A DNA stretch of 64,000 nt, taken from positions 124,001 to 188,000 of the forward strand of contig NZ_MDDS01000035.1 in NCBI RefSeq assembly GCF_001721295.1, given 5' to 3'. This DNA comes from Sphingomonas turrisvirgatae (GTDB lineage: Bacteria > Pseudomonadota > Alphaproteobacteria > Sphingomonadales > Sphingomonadaceae). The notes beneath the pieces are model-generated. The model had not been told where the DNA came from and made no database searches. It saw only the letters and a list, made by a program, of their open reading frames with translations. The translations under genes and the position numbers were made by a program. Shown in pieces: positions 43,201-50,493 of this stretch (position 1 is its first letter; each line of letters opens with the position of its first letter).

Positions 43201-43757
43201 CAACGTCCGGCCGTGTTGGGGCCGGTGCCGAACAGCCAGCGGACCAGTTCGTCGGTTTCGCCCGCGGCATTGGCGCGCGTGTTGGTCTCGAACCCGAATG
43301 CAATCGGGGTGCCGCCCTGCTGCGAGCCATAGGCTGTCGCGGCGCGGCTGTTGACGCAGTGCGCGGCGAAAATGACGGTGCGCGGGTTGATCAGCGTGCC
43401 GGTGCACAGGCCGACCGATCCGCCGCCATTGTCGATCACCATCTGAGCGATGCCGTTGATGTTCACCGGGTCGCGCGCCGTCGTCGGCGTGCCCGGGTTG
43501 GCAATCAAGACTTCGGGTTCGGGCGCGACCGGATCGATCCGGATCGTCGTGGGGCCGGGCTTGTAGCTTTCCCGCAGAACGTCGGCCGAGTTGATCGACA
43601 TGGCGGTGTCGTGCGCCTCGAGCAACGCGGCGCTGCCGTCGATGCGCGGCAGTGCATTGTCTGCTTCGTCCGCAAGGGCCGGCTGAACGGCAAGGATGGC
43701 CGTAGCCGACAGAAACAGCGACGCGCGAAGACGACGCATGGTGCGAACAGATTTCAT
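40236..43757 (-). CDS. Autotransporter with trypsin-like (S1) passenger peptidase
   Basis: Secreted protein of 1173 residues. A signal peptide (residues 1-29) is followed by an S1 peptidase domain with a complete triad: His133 (VIFAAHCV), Asp218 (YGDVAMAS) and Ser356 (SQGDSGGPL). Next is a linker of Ala/Glu/Val-rich sequence, then beta-helix repeats with TLSGANIAIDRLTIATAG-type strands and an autotransporter-associated LTINGNLVM repeat. A C-terminal beta-barrel of about 280 residues ends in the expected aromatic residue (TFHF). It should cross the outer membrane and act at the surface. The start has GGGGG upstream. Confidence 0.93.
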   Translation of the reverse strand: MKSVRTMRRLRASLFLSATAILAVQPALADEADNALPRIDGSAALLEAHDTAMSINSADVLRESYKPGPTTIRIDPVAPEPEVLIANPGTPTTARDPVNINGIAQMVIDNGGGSVGLCTGTLINPRTVIFAAHCVNSRAATAYGSQQGGTPIAFGFETNTRANAAGETDELVRWLFGTGPNTAGRWQTNLAQSFFNVNWVAYNPLSLEPEAQSFLYGDVAMASLDTPAAGIPTWALLFSPLTNNGTIGAAGTGYNVGIAGYGNNGTGTTGASGSDFRRRAAENILGALTDLQTFEGFLFGGAPNGLTQNLYFLDFDDPRRGGLGASPFDFNAFRDNARPGVNGGPSREGITSQGDSGGPLILQNFAQQFVIGVLSGGYTRFFNGQPANGYGTVSFYQPLYLYWDWVAANNPYHYVAAKAGDGQWTDAARWETTLDPAYYVLNGNTPVNGIPGLTGEQKDGTSGDFGQICFQSGGVSDCLDTRTGVETVEARAIGTGGATTAENSAGSATAEEVAAGQAVTRDQLIPGAQPEAQAVAAALPAPTLGNGLPGASNFVPNNSLPLRPQGVKPQYFDVTLGQAGTTTLSGANIAIDRLTIATAGASLVVASGASLRTEINTNQFAGTNTVNGTFSTVGDYSLFGGTLLGSGTINAPFVSSVAGRFAPGTAGTIGTLTINGNLVMSSGTTYLVDLANGSSDLLAVRRVGGTGGTANLGGQLALSFTNALRASQSYTILTAEGGRTGTFAAPAAFSAILTPTLSYTANSVVLTVTAGSYTNVVPASNPIAYGFARLLDQNRSRASSFDSLYGPLDLQNAATILTTLSAQAPAIESTVQTVGIAAADSNSTFIRNRLNSLDPSELGGTFASYGRPVQVASLGFSPVGGNTIASDMAAPTMLQEGALPETMSAFVSGGYLNGDGRSMTAIGGRDDFDGWYIGGGIETQVGDNGLIGFAFSYTDLDGAASFAGQTVRSQAYQGTLYAKQVSDSGLVIEGQLTGGLLSTDSRRAISFLGTPTTLRANDRALIVSGEATIGKDFGTDMFAITPKVGIRNTHIGFGSAVESGGPTALNLTRQSFDSVQGRAGVTFAGKGAFRPFLTGTYVHEFLDQPNFVQANLVGGTPGGVFFALNGEDSDWGEVSGGLTFRTGSVDLSVAADTTVFRSDLSAQTYRGSVTFHF

Positions 43758-43911
43758 GCAAACCCCCTAGAAATGCCGACCGGTTCCCGCCGGTTTCGAT
43801 TGCCTGCACGCTATGAGCTGGATGCTTGGCGTCAAGGAGGCGGAAAGGGCAAAGGCGCGATTGCCGGACGGGCGATGCCGCGGAGCAACAGTATCGTTCG
43901 CAACCGAAACG

Positions 43912-43942
43912 AAAAAGGGCGGCCCCAGCGTGACCGCCCTTT
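43912..43942 (-). terminator. rpsI terminator
   Basis: On the minus strand, stem AAAGGGCGG / CCGCCCTTT with an 11-base loop, ending in TTTTTC. It lies 23 bases beyond the rpsI stop. Confidence 0.85.
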
Positions 43943-43964
43943 CCGATTTCCGATCCGATTGGGA

Positions 43965-44504
43965 TCAGCGCTTCGAGAACTGGAAGCTGCGGCGGGCCTT
44001 GGCCTTGCCGTACTTCTTGCGCTCCACCGCGCGACTGTCACGGGTCAGGAACCCGGCAGCCTTGACCGGCGCGCGCAGCACCGGCTCGAACTTGGTCAGC
44101 GCCTGGGCGATGCCGTGCTTCACAGCGCCGGCCTGGCCCGACAGGCCGCCGCCCTTGACGGTGCAGACGACGTCATACTGGCCGTCACGCTCGGCGACGC
44201 CGAACGGCTGGTTGATGACGAGACGCAGCGTCGGACGCGCGAAATAGACTTCCTGATCGCGGCCGTTGATCGTGATCTTGCCCGAGCCGGGCTTCAGCCA
44301 CACGCGGGCAACGGCGTCCTTGCGACGGCCGGTCGCATAGGCGCGGCCATAGGCGTCGAGTTCCTGCTGGCGCAGCGGCGCCGGCTCGACCACCGGAGCG
44401 CCCGAGAGATAGGCGTCGGCACTGGTCGATTCAGTTGCGGCGTCGGTCTGCGCACCGGCAGCGACGGCGCCGAGATCGGCGAGGGACTGGCGATTGTCGG
44501 ACAT
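43965..44504 (-). CDS. rpsI: 30S ribosomal protein S9, N-terminally extended
   Basis: Structural protein of the small subunit head, 179 residues. The S9 fold begins at about residue 55 ([20 protein letters not shown]) and ends with the classic basic tail [17 protein letters not shown] that reaches the P-site. The first about 50 residues ([18 protein letters not shown] and so on) are an extension absent from E. coli S9 (130 residues) and common in sphingomonads. Its ATG overlaps the rplM stop by one base (TAATG). Confidence 0.97.
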   Translation of the reverse strand: MSDNRQSLADLGAVAAGAQTDAATESTSADAYLSGAPVVEPAPLRQQELDAYGRAYATGRRKDAVARVWLKPGSGKITINGRDQEVYFARPTLRLVINQPFGVAERDGQYDVVCTVKGGGLSGQAGAVKHGIAQALTKFEPVLRAPVKAAGFLTRDSRAVERKKYGKAKARRSFQFSKR

Positions 44505-44983
44505 TATGCGCCCACCTTGTTCTTGCGGCTCATGCCGGCGATGTCGAGGACCTGCGGGTTCTGCGCTTCGTGCGGATGCTCGGCGCCCTTGTAGATGCGC
44601 AGGTTGCGCATCTGCTGACGGCCCAGCGGCCCGCGTGGGATCATGCGCTCGACGGCCTTTTCCAGCACGCGCTCGGGGAAGCGGCCTTCCAGCACCTTGG
44701 CTGCGGTCACTTCCTTGATGCCGCCAGCATAACCGGTGTGCTTGTAATACACCTTGTCGGCCAGCTTCTTGCCGGTGAAGCGAACCTTGTCGGCGTTGAT
44801 GACGATGACATTGTCGCCGCAATCGACGTGCGGGGTGAAGCTCGTCTTGTGCTTACCGCGCAGCACGTTGGCGATCACGACCGCCGCGCGACCGACCACC
44901 AGACCTTCGGCATCGACGATATGCCACTTCTTCTCCACCTCAGCCGGCTTTACCGACTTGGTGGTCTTCATCAGCGCCTTCAT
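44504..44983 (-). CDS. rplM: 50S ribosomal protein L13
   Basis: Early-assembling large-subunit protein of 159 residues. Recognised by [52 protein letters not shown] and [21 protein letters not shown] chose ATG 44983 (AGAGG upstream); [12 protein letters not shown] from 44971 is the alternative. It is the first gene of the rplM-rpsI operon, with an untranslated leader that contains a GC-rich hairpin. Confidence 0.97.
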   Translation of the reverse strand: MKALMKTTKSVKPAEVEKKWHIVDAEGLVVGRAAVVIANVLRGKHKTSFTPHVDCGDNVIVINADKVRFTGKKLADKVYYKHTGYAGGIKEVTAAKVLEGRFPERVLEKAVERMIPRGPLGRQQMRNLRIYKGAEHPHEAQNPQVLDIAGMSRKNKVGA

Positions 44984-45010
44984 GGAGCTTTGACCTCTTT
45001 GAACGAGTGA

Positions 45011-45032
45011 CGCCGCCCCAGATGGAGCGGCG
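45011..45032 (-). promoter_or_regulatory. Hairpin in the rplM leader
   Basis: CGCCGCTCC / GGGGCGGCG stem (one mismatch) with an ATCT loop, about 28 bases before the L13 start on the minus strand. There is no T run, so it is more likely a protein-binding or stability element than a terminator. A TTGACT -35-like box lies upstream at about 45067-45072. Confidence 0.48.
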
Positions 45033-45094
45033 CGAACGGCGGTCAAATGACGAAATGCGAGTCGAAAGTCAAGCAAACCGCCGCTTTGCTGACG

Positions 45095-45108
45095 GGTATC
45101 ATGATACC
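45095..45108. promoter_or_regulatory. 14-bp perfect palindrome upstream of rplM
   Basis: GGTATCATGATACC is its own reverse complement. It lies between the cutA stop and the rplM promoter region, about 22-28 bases upstream of the -35-like box. It may be an activator or repressor site or a weak cutA terminator. No protein can be named. Confidence 0.45.
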
Positions 45109-45127
45109 ATGACGATCGATGGGACTG

Positions 45128-45442
45128 TCAGCGAGTAGCTTCCGCCACCCAGGCAGCCAGCGCGTCGCCCCCGGCTGCCGGCCAGATCTCGATCGCCGGA
45201 AGGTCGTAGCTGTGCAGGGCGGCGATGCCGTCGGCCAGCTCGCGCGCCAGCGCCGGGGTCGTCTTGAACAGCGCGCGATGTTCGTCGGCCGCCTCGACCC
45301 GCCCCTGCCAGCGATAGATGGAGCGACACGGACCCAGCAGGTTGACGCAGGCGGCCAGGCGCCGCTCGACCATCGCGCGCCCGATCCGCTCCGCCTCGGC
45401 CGCATCGGCGAAGGTCGCGTGGACGAGTGCGATGTCGCTCAC
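45128..45442 (-). CDS. cutA: Divalent-cation tolerance protein CutA
   Basis: Small trimeric cytosolic protein of 104 residues linked to copper tolerance; the real role is unclear. The pattern is ALVHATFADAAEAERIGRAM, then RLAACVNLLGPCRSIYRWQG, FKTTPALARELADGI and YDLPAIEIWP. The start is GTG at 45442, overlapped by the stop of a 12-codon minicistron (GTGA) created by a short tandem duplication. It follows ctaA on the same strand. Confidence 0.94.
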   Translation of the reverse strand: MSDIALVHATFADAAEAERIGRAMVERRLAACVNLLGPCRSIYRWQGRVEAADEHRALFKTTPALARELADGIAALHSYDLPAIEIWPAAGGDALAAWVAEATR

Positions 45443-45482
45443 CGCGAACTCGCGCGAGCGAGTGCGATGCCGCTCACCGCGA
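45424..45482 (-). repeat. 35-bp tandem duplication at the ctaA-cutA junction
   Basis: A 24-bp unit with 23 of 24 bases identical occurs at 45424-45447 and 45459-45482, period 35. Each copy holds GCGGTGAGCG. In the downstream copy GTG is the cutA start. In the upstream copy TGA is the ctaA stop, overlapped by a second GTG that opens a 12-codon frame (45439-45477) whose TGA overlaps the true cutA start. Confidence 0.88.
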
Positions 45483-46508
45483 GCCGGCCCGCCGTCCGAT
45501 GCTGTGCGCGCCCCAGGCGGTTGCCGCCACGACCAGCGCGCCGACCGTCTGGTGGAGGACCGCAGTATGGATCTCCACCGCGCTCATGACCGTGGCGATG
45601 CCAAGCAGGATCTGCGTGCCGAACGCGGCATGGATCGCGATCGATGCGCGTCGGTCGCCCGCCGCCTTGGCCCGCCGCGCGAGCACGATCAGCGCGGCGA
45701 CGGCGACCCACGCCCACCAGCGATGGATCCAGTGGATCATCGCCGGATCGTTGAGGATCGCGTCGATGGGCGTGCGCACGCCGAGCACTTCCGACGGGAA
45801 GAACTTGCCGTTCATCAGCGGCCATTGATCGGTGACGAGGCCGGCGTTGAGCCCTGCGGTGAACGCGCCGAACGCCAGCTGGATCGTCAGGATCGCGCCT
45901 GCGATCCATGCAACCCCGGTCAGCCGTGCCGGCCGCGCACCGGGATCCCGCGAAAGGCCGCGCAGGTCGAGTGCGGTCCAGACCAGCGCTGCGAGGATGA
46001 AGAGCGCCAGGAGCAGATGTGCGGCAAGGCGGAAGTGGCTGACATCGGTGCGATCGGCAAGGCCCGAGGTCACCATCCACCAGCCGATCACCCCCTGTAG
46101 CCCACCGAGCAGCAGCAATGCCGTCAACCGCACGCCATAGCCGCGCGGGATAGCGCGCCGCATGGCGAACCACAGCAACGGGAGCGCGAAGGCGAGCCCG
46201 ATCAGGCGCCCGATTAGGCGGTGCAGATACTCCCAGAAATAGATGCCCTTGAACGCCTCCAGCGTCATCCCCTGGTTGATCTGCTGATATTCGGGGATGC
46301 GCTTGTACTTTTCGAACTCGGCCGCCCAGGCAGCTTCGCTGAGCGGCGGCAGCGTGCCGGTCACCACTTTCCATTCGGTGATCGACAAGCCCGATTCGGT
46401 CAGTCGCGTGATGCCGCCCACGGCGACCATCAGGACGATCAGTGCGGCGACGGCGAACAGCCAGTTGGAGATGGCACGCGGGCGGATGGGGTAACGAAAC
46501 TCGGACAC
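45474..46508 (-). CDS. ctaA: Heme A synthase (COX15/CtaA)
   Basis: Inner-membrane enzyme that oxidises the methyl group of heme O to make heme A for cytochrome oxidase. It has 344 residues and eight helices. Conserved haem and substrate segments are GGITRLTESGLSITEW, then FWEYLHRLIGRLIGL, HFRLAAHLLLALFILA, NGKFFPSEVLG, and two further histidines in MIHWIHRWWAW and AVLHQTVGALV. This is the alphaproteobacterial type 2 form. The start is GTG. ctaA ends beside the duplicated cutA start. Confidence 0.96.
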   Translation of the reverse strand: MSEFRYPIRPRAISNWLFAVAALIVLMVAVGGITRLTESGLSITEWKVVTGTLPPLSEAAWAAEFEKYKRIPEYQQINQGMTLEAFKGIYFWEYLHRLIGRLIGLAFALPLLWFAMRRAIPRGYGVRLTALLLLGGLQGVIGWWMVTSGLADRTDVSHFRLAAHLLLALFILAALVWTALDLRGLSRDPGARPARLTGVAWIAGAILTIQLAFGAFTAGLNAGLVTDQWPLMNGKFFPSEVLGVRTPIDAILNDPAMIHWIHRWWAWVAVAALIVLARRAKAAGDRRASIAIHAAFGTQILLGIATVMSAVEIHTAVLHQTVGALVVAATAWGAHSIGRRAGSR

Positions 46509-46559
46509 GCGGGCGGTTTATTCCTTCGCAAGCACAAAAGCCAGCCGCGGGCGCTCCAT

Positions 46560-46572
46560 GTTATATTGTAAC
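46560..46572. promoter_or_regulatory. Zur box upstream of the MerC-Zur genes
   Basis: GTTATATTGTAAC, extended to ATGTTATATTGTAACTTC, closely matches the Zur operator (TGTTATANTATAACA type), with arms GTTATA / TGTAAC differing at one position. It lies 30 bases before the merC-like start and between it and the divergent ctaA. Confidence 0.72.
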
Positions 46573-46601
46573 TTCAGAAATGCAGGTCTATATCCCGGTT
46601 C

Positions 46602-46985
46602 ATGGCAGCCGTTTTCGCCCCGCGTTTCTGGGAACAGGTGGACACAAGCTTCGATCGTATCGCGATCGGGGTGTCGAGCCTGTGCCTCGTTCATTGCGTT
46701 ACGAGCACGGTGTTGCTGGCGCTGATGAGCGCGGCTGGCGCCTTGCTGCACCCGATGATTCACGAGATCGGACTGGGCCTTGCCATCCTGTTCGGGGTCG
46801 TGGCGCTGGGGCGCGGCATCTTCATGCATGGCTATATGATGCCGGCCGCGGTCGGCGCATTCGGACTGGGCATGATGGCTGGCGCGCTCTCGCTGCCGCA
46901 TGGCAGCCAGGAGATCCTGTGGACGATCATCGGCGTCCTGGTGCTGGCGCTGGGCCACGATCTCAATCGCCGGGCGACTTACTGA
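46602..46985 (+). CDS. MerC-domain membrane protein
   Basis: Membrane protein of 127 residues with four helices. The MerC motif is SSLCLVHCVTSTVLLALM, with the Cys pair in the first helix, followed by a histidine in LHPMIHEIGLG and a polar stretch LPHGSQEI. MerC proteins bring in mercury in mercury operons, but here no merA, merR or merP is present. Placement behind a Zur box with zur suggests a zinc role. That is inference. Confidence 0.9.
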   Translation: MAAVFAPRFWEQVDTSFDRIAIGVSSLCLVHCVTSTVLLALMSAAGALLHPMIHEIGLGLAILFGVVALGRGIFMHGYMMPAAVGAFGLGMMAGALSLPHGSQEILWTIIGVLVLALGHDLNRRATY

Positions 46986-47026
46986 TCCAACCGGCGGCGC
47001 TTGCTGCAACCGGTCGGCAGGCTTAC

Positions 47027-47509
47027 ATGCCATCCATGCGCGCTCATCCGTCAGACGATCATCGGCATCACGAGCATCACGGCTCCGACCTGACCCATGC
47101 CGCCCAGGCGACGCTGGAAAAGGCCGGCGAGCAGTGGACGAACATGCGCGCGGTGATCTTCGAGGCGCTGGCCGGATTCGACAAGCCTGCGTCCGCCTAT
47201 GACATCGCCGAGGCGGTGTCGAAGCGCGAAGGGCGGCGAGTCGCGGCCAACAGCGTCTATCGCATCCTGGACCTGTTCGTCGGCGCCAACCTTGCCCGGC
47301 GAGTCGAGAGCGCCAACGCCTATGTCGCCAACGCGCATCCCGACTGCCTGCACGACTGCATCTTCCTGGTATGCGATTCGTGCGGGAACACGACGCATCT
47401 CGACGACGACACGATTACACGGACCGTGCGATCGGCAGCGCAGGGCGCCGGCTTTTCGCCGGTGCGGCCGGTGATCGAGGTGCGCGGCAAGTGCGCCGAC
47501 TGCGACTGA
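47027..47509 (+). CDS. zur: Fur family zinc regulator (Zur)
   Basis: Metal-responsive repressor of 160 residues. Winged helix: KAGEQWTNMRAVIFEAL to YDIAEAVSKREGRRVAANS, then VYRILDLFVGANLARRVES. Metal sites: HPDCLHDCIFLVCDSCG and the C-terminal CADC hold the structural zinc cysteines, and the histidines the sensory site. An unusual first 20 residues are His-rich (SDDHRHHEHHGSD). Zur rather than Fur is inferred from the upstream Zur box. Starts at 47027 and 47036 are both in frame; 47027 has GGCAGG upstream. Confidence 0.88.
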   Translation: MPSMRAHPSDDHRHHEHHGSDLTHAAQATLEKAGEQWTNMRAVIFEALAGFDKPASAYDIAEAVSKREGRRVAANSVYRILDLFVGANLARRVESANAYVANAHPDCLHDCIFLVCDSCGNTTHLDDDTITRTVRSAAQGAGFSPVRPVIEVRGKCADCD

Positions 47510-47623
47510 ACCGTCGCGAATTCACCGATTTCTCAGGATTTCGTCATGACCTTCCGTTCGCGGCCGGCGCATGTCGGCACGGTCGCAATCGACACTGGAT
47601 TTCACCTGGAGTAAGTGCCGTCG

Positions 47624-49549
47624 ATGGCCGATCTTCCAAGCACGCCCCTGCTCGACACCGTCGATACCCCGTTTGACCTGCGCAAGCTCAAGCCCGAACA
47701 GCTGCGACAGTTGGCGGACGAACTGCGCGCCGAGACGATCAGCGCGGTCGGCACGACCGGGGGCCATCTGGGTTCCGGACTGGGCGTCGTCGAGCTGACC
47801 GTCGCCATCCATTATGTCTTCAACACGCCCGACGACCGGCTGGTGTGGGACGTGGGCCATCAATGCTATCCCCACAAGATCCTGACCGGACGCCGGGATC
47901 GCATCCGCACGCTGCGCCAGGGCGGCGGCCTGTCCGGCTTCACCAAGCGCAGCGAGAGCGAATATGATCCGTTCGGCGCGGCGCATTCGTCCACCTCGAT
48001 CTCGGCCGCATTGGGCTTTGCGGTGGCGAACAAGCTGAACGACAAGCCCGGGCGCGGCATCGCGGTGATCGGCGACGGATCGATGAGCGCCGGCATGGCG
48101 TACGAGGCGATGAACAACGCCGAGCAGGCCGGCAATCGCCTGGTCGTGATCCTGAACGACAATGACATGTCGATCGCGCCGCCGGTCGGCGGTCTGTCGG
48201 CCTATCTCGCGCGCGTCGTCTCGAGTTCGGAATATCTCGGGCTGCGCAATCTGGCGAGCAAGGTCGTGCGCAAGCTGTCGCGCCGGGTCCACAGCGCGAC
48301 GGCCAAAGCCGAGGAATATGCCCGCGGCATGGTGACCGGCGGGACGCTCTTCGAGGAGCTGGGCTTTTATTATGTTGGCCCGATCGACGGCCATAATCTC
48401 GACCATCTGATCCCGGTGCTTGAAAATGTGCGCGACGCCAAGGAAGGCCCGGTGCTGGTGCATGTCGTGACCAAGAAGGGCAAAGGCTATGCCCCGGCCG
48501 AAGCCGCCGCCGACAAATATCACGGCGTGCAGAAGTTCGACGTCATCACCGGCGCGCAGACGAAGGCGCCGCCGGGACCGCCGCAATATCAGAACGTGTT
48601 CGGCGAAACGCTGGCGAAGCTGGCCGATACCGACGAGCGGATCGTCGCGATCACCGCCGCCATGCCGTCGGGCACCGGGGTGGACAAGTTCGCCAAGGCG
48701 CACCCCACGCGCGCTTTCGACGTGGGCATCGCCGAACAGCATGCGGTGACCTTTGCCGCTGGCCTGGCGGCGCAAGGGATGCGGCCATTCTGCGCGATCT
48801 ACTCGACCTTCCTGCAGCGCGCCTATGACCAGGTGGTCCATGACGTCGCGATCCAGAACCTGCCGGTGCGCTTCGCGATCGATCGCGCGGGGCTGGTCGG
48901 CGCCGATGGCGCGACTCATGCGGGTAGTTTCGACGTCACCTATTTGGCCACCCTCCCCAATTTCGTGGTGATGGCTCCCGCGGACGAGGCCGAGCTGGTC
49001 CACATGACCAGAACCGCCGCCGAGCATGACAGTGGTCCGATCGCGCTTCGCTATCCGCGGGGCAACGGCACCGGCGTCGCGCTGCCCGCTACGCCCGAAG
49101 TGCTGGAGATCGGCAAGGGGCGCGTCGTGCGCGAAGGCAAGAAGGTCGCTATCCTGTCGCTCGGCACGCGCCTGGGTGAGGCATTGAAGGCGGCCGACAC
49201 GCTCGATGCCAAGGGGCTGTCGACCACCGTCGCCGACCTGCGTTTCGCCAAACCGCTGGACGAGGCGCTGATCCGGCGGCTGCTGACCACGCACGAAGTG
49301 GCGGTGACGATCGAGGAGAATGCCGTCGGCGGCCTTGGCGCGCATGTCCTGACGCTGGCAAGCGATGCCGGGCTGATCGACGCCGGGCTGAAGCTGCGCA
49401 CGATGCGCCTGCCCGACATCTTCCAGGACCAGGACAAGCCGGAACTGCAATATGACGAGGCGCGGCTGAATGCCGAGCATATCGTCGACACCGTGCTGAA
49501 CGCGCTGCGCTGGAACGAGCATGAAGTGACCGGCGGCGCGCGGGCCTGA
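47624..49549 (+). CDS. dxs: 1-deoxy-D-xylulose-5-phosphate synthase
   Basis: First enzyme of the MEP isoprenoid pathway, joining pyruvate and glyceraldehyde-3-phosphate with thiamine diphosphate. It has 641 residues. Features are [20 protein letters not shown], the thiamine motif [17 protein letters not shown] with NDNDMSI, and the transketolase part [20 protein letters not shown] chose ATG 47624, which gives the family N-terminus; GTG 47615 is possible and lies closer to the GGAG. Isoprenoids feed carotenoids, quinones and polyprenyl carriers. Confidence 0.96.
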   Translation: MADLPSTPLLDTVDTPFDLRKLKPEQLRQLADELRAETISAVGTTGGHLGSGLGVVELTVAIHYVFNTPDDRLVWDVGHQCYPHKILTGRRDRIRTLRQGGGLSGFTKRSESEYDPFGAAHSSTSISAALGFAVANKLNDKPGRGIAVIGDGSMSAGMAYEAMNNAEQAGNRLVVILNDNDMSIAPPVGGLSAYLARVVSSSEYLGLRNLASKVVRKLSRRVHSATAKAEEYARGMVTGGTLFEELGFYYVGPIDGHNLDHLIPVLENVRDAKEGPVLVHVVTKKGKGYAPAEAAADKYHGVQKFDVITGAQTKAPPGPPQYQNVFGETLAKLADTDERIVAITAAMPSGTGVDKFAKAHPTRAFDVGIAEQHAVTFAAGLAAQGMRPFCAIYSTFLQRAYDQVVHDVAIQNLPVRFAIDRAGLVGADGATHAGSFDVTYLATLPNFVVMAPADEAELVHMTRTAAEHDSGPIALRYPRGNGTGVALPATPEVLEIGKGRVVREGKKVAILSLGTRLGEALKAADTLDAKGLSTTVADLRFAKPLDEALIRRLLTTHEVAVTIEENAVGGLGAHVLTLASDAGLIDAGLKLRTMRLPDIFQDQDKPELQYDEARLNAEHIVDTVLNALRWNEHEVTGGARA

Positions 49550-49577
49550 GCGCGCCGCCGGCACTGGACGCGGGAGC

Positions 49578-50246
49578 CTAGTTCGCGCCCAGATAGTGCC
49601 GCTGCGCCGCGTCGGTCGCGTTGACCGCCAGCAAGCGATGCGCCTCGACCGGCGTGGCGCGGCCACGGCGATCGGTGGCCGTGTCGAGCACCCGGTCGAG
49701 CAACGCCTGCCCCTCGCTCCACCAGCCAAGGTCGCTGTCGGCGTTGAGATGCCCTTGCGGCCCGGCATCGACGAACACGCTGCCCCAATTGGCCGCCAGA
49801 TTTCGTGCGTGATCGATCCCTACCCAGGGATCATCGCTGCTCGCCACCAAGATCGACGGGAATGGCAGCGGATTGGCCGGCGAAGGCGAAAAGGCGCGCA
49901 ATGCCTCATGCGATCCGCCATCGACATCGGCCGGTGCCACCAGCAGCGCGCCGGCAACCGGCGTGCCATAGGTCTGGCCGGCAAGTTCCGCCCACCAGGC
50001 GACGGCAAGGCATCCTAGGCTGTGGGCGGCAAGAACGACCGGCCCTTCCGCCTCGCGGATCGCCTGGTCGAGCTTCGTCACCCAGCTGTTGCGATGCGGC
50101 GTATGCCACATGCCAAGCTCGACTCGCCGCGTGTCGGGTCGCGCGCTTTCCCACAAGGTCTGCCAGTGCGAGGGACCCGAGCCACCCAGGCCCGGGACGG
50201 TCAGGACGATCGGTGCATTCACGTCATGGCTCGAGAAGATGGACAT
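49578..50246 (-). CDS. Alpha/beta hydrolase, RBBP9/YdeN family
   Basis: Small serine hydrolase of 222 residues. The nucleophile motif is AAHSLGCLAVAWW; the acid and base are in ASSDDPWV and GPQGHLN. The oxyanion region VPGLGGSGPSHWQ and MWHTPHRNSWV are typical of this family. The start at 50246 follows AAAGGAAC; the longer frame has no support. No substrate known. It is divergent from hpd and shares the operator region. Confidence 0.92.
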   Translation of the reverse strand: MSIFSSHDVNAPIVLTVPGLGGSGPSHWQTLWESARPDTRRVELGMWHTPHRNSWVTKLDQAIREAEGPVVLAAHSLGCLAVAWWAELAGQTYGTPVAGALLVAPADVDGGSHEALRAFSPSPANPLPFPSILVASSDDPWVGIDHARNLAANWGSVFVDAGPQGHLNADSDLGWWSEGQALLDRVLDTATDRRGRATPVEAHRLLAVNATDAAQRHYLGAN

Positions 50247-50423
50247 GCCACTGTTCCTTTGTCCGACGACTCCATGACCCGAACATATTCCCAGCGATCT
50301 ACTAGGCAATGAAGATTGCGTTGAGTGGGTAGTTGGCTGCGATTGTGCGCCCCCCCGCCCTACGACGCTCGCGCGGTTATGAACCTCGATCCCGTCCCAA
50401 GCGTTGACGACAGACTGGCATAT

Positions 50424-50451
50424 GCATTTGGTATCAATTGACACTAAATGC
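50424..50451. promoter_or_regulatory. 28-bp palindromic operator upstream of hpd
   Basis: The two 14-bp arms match at 12 of 14 positions (outer GCATTT / AAATGC, core TCAATTGA). It ends 42 bases before the hpd start. It is a good binding site for a dimeric regulator, such as MarR, GntR or Lrp type, of tyrosine catabolism. The regulator is not encoded nearby. Confidence 0.68.
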
Positions 50452-50493
50452 GGCAGGCCCTATCGTGCCGGTGGACAGACGGAGCAGCTTGCC

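Noticed and set aside
46442..47509. Single 355-codon frame over merC and zur
   Set aside because: Its first part is out of frame with the MerC protein, which has clear helices and its own start. Only the part from 47027 (Zur) is real in this frame.
47522..49768. Minus-strand frame of 748 codons opposite dxs
   Set aside because: High-GC antisense frame; dxs on the plus strand has complete motifs. The same applies to 42519-44594 and 40200-41714 opposite the autotransporter and 53629-56034 opposite tamB.
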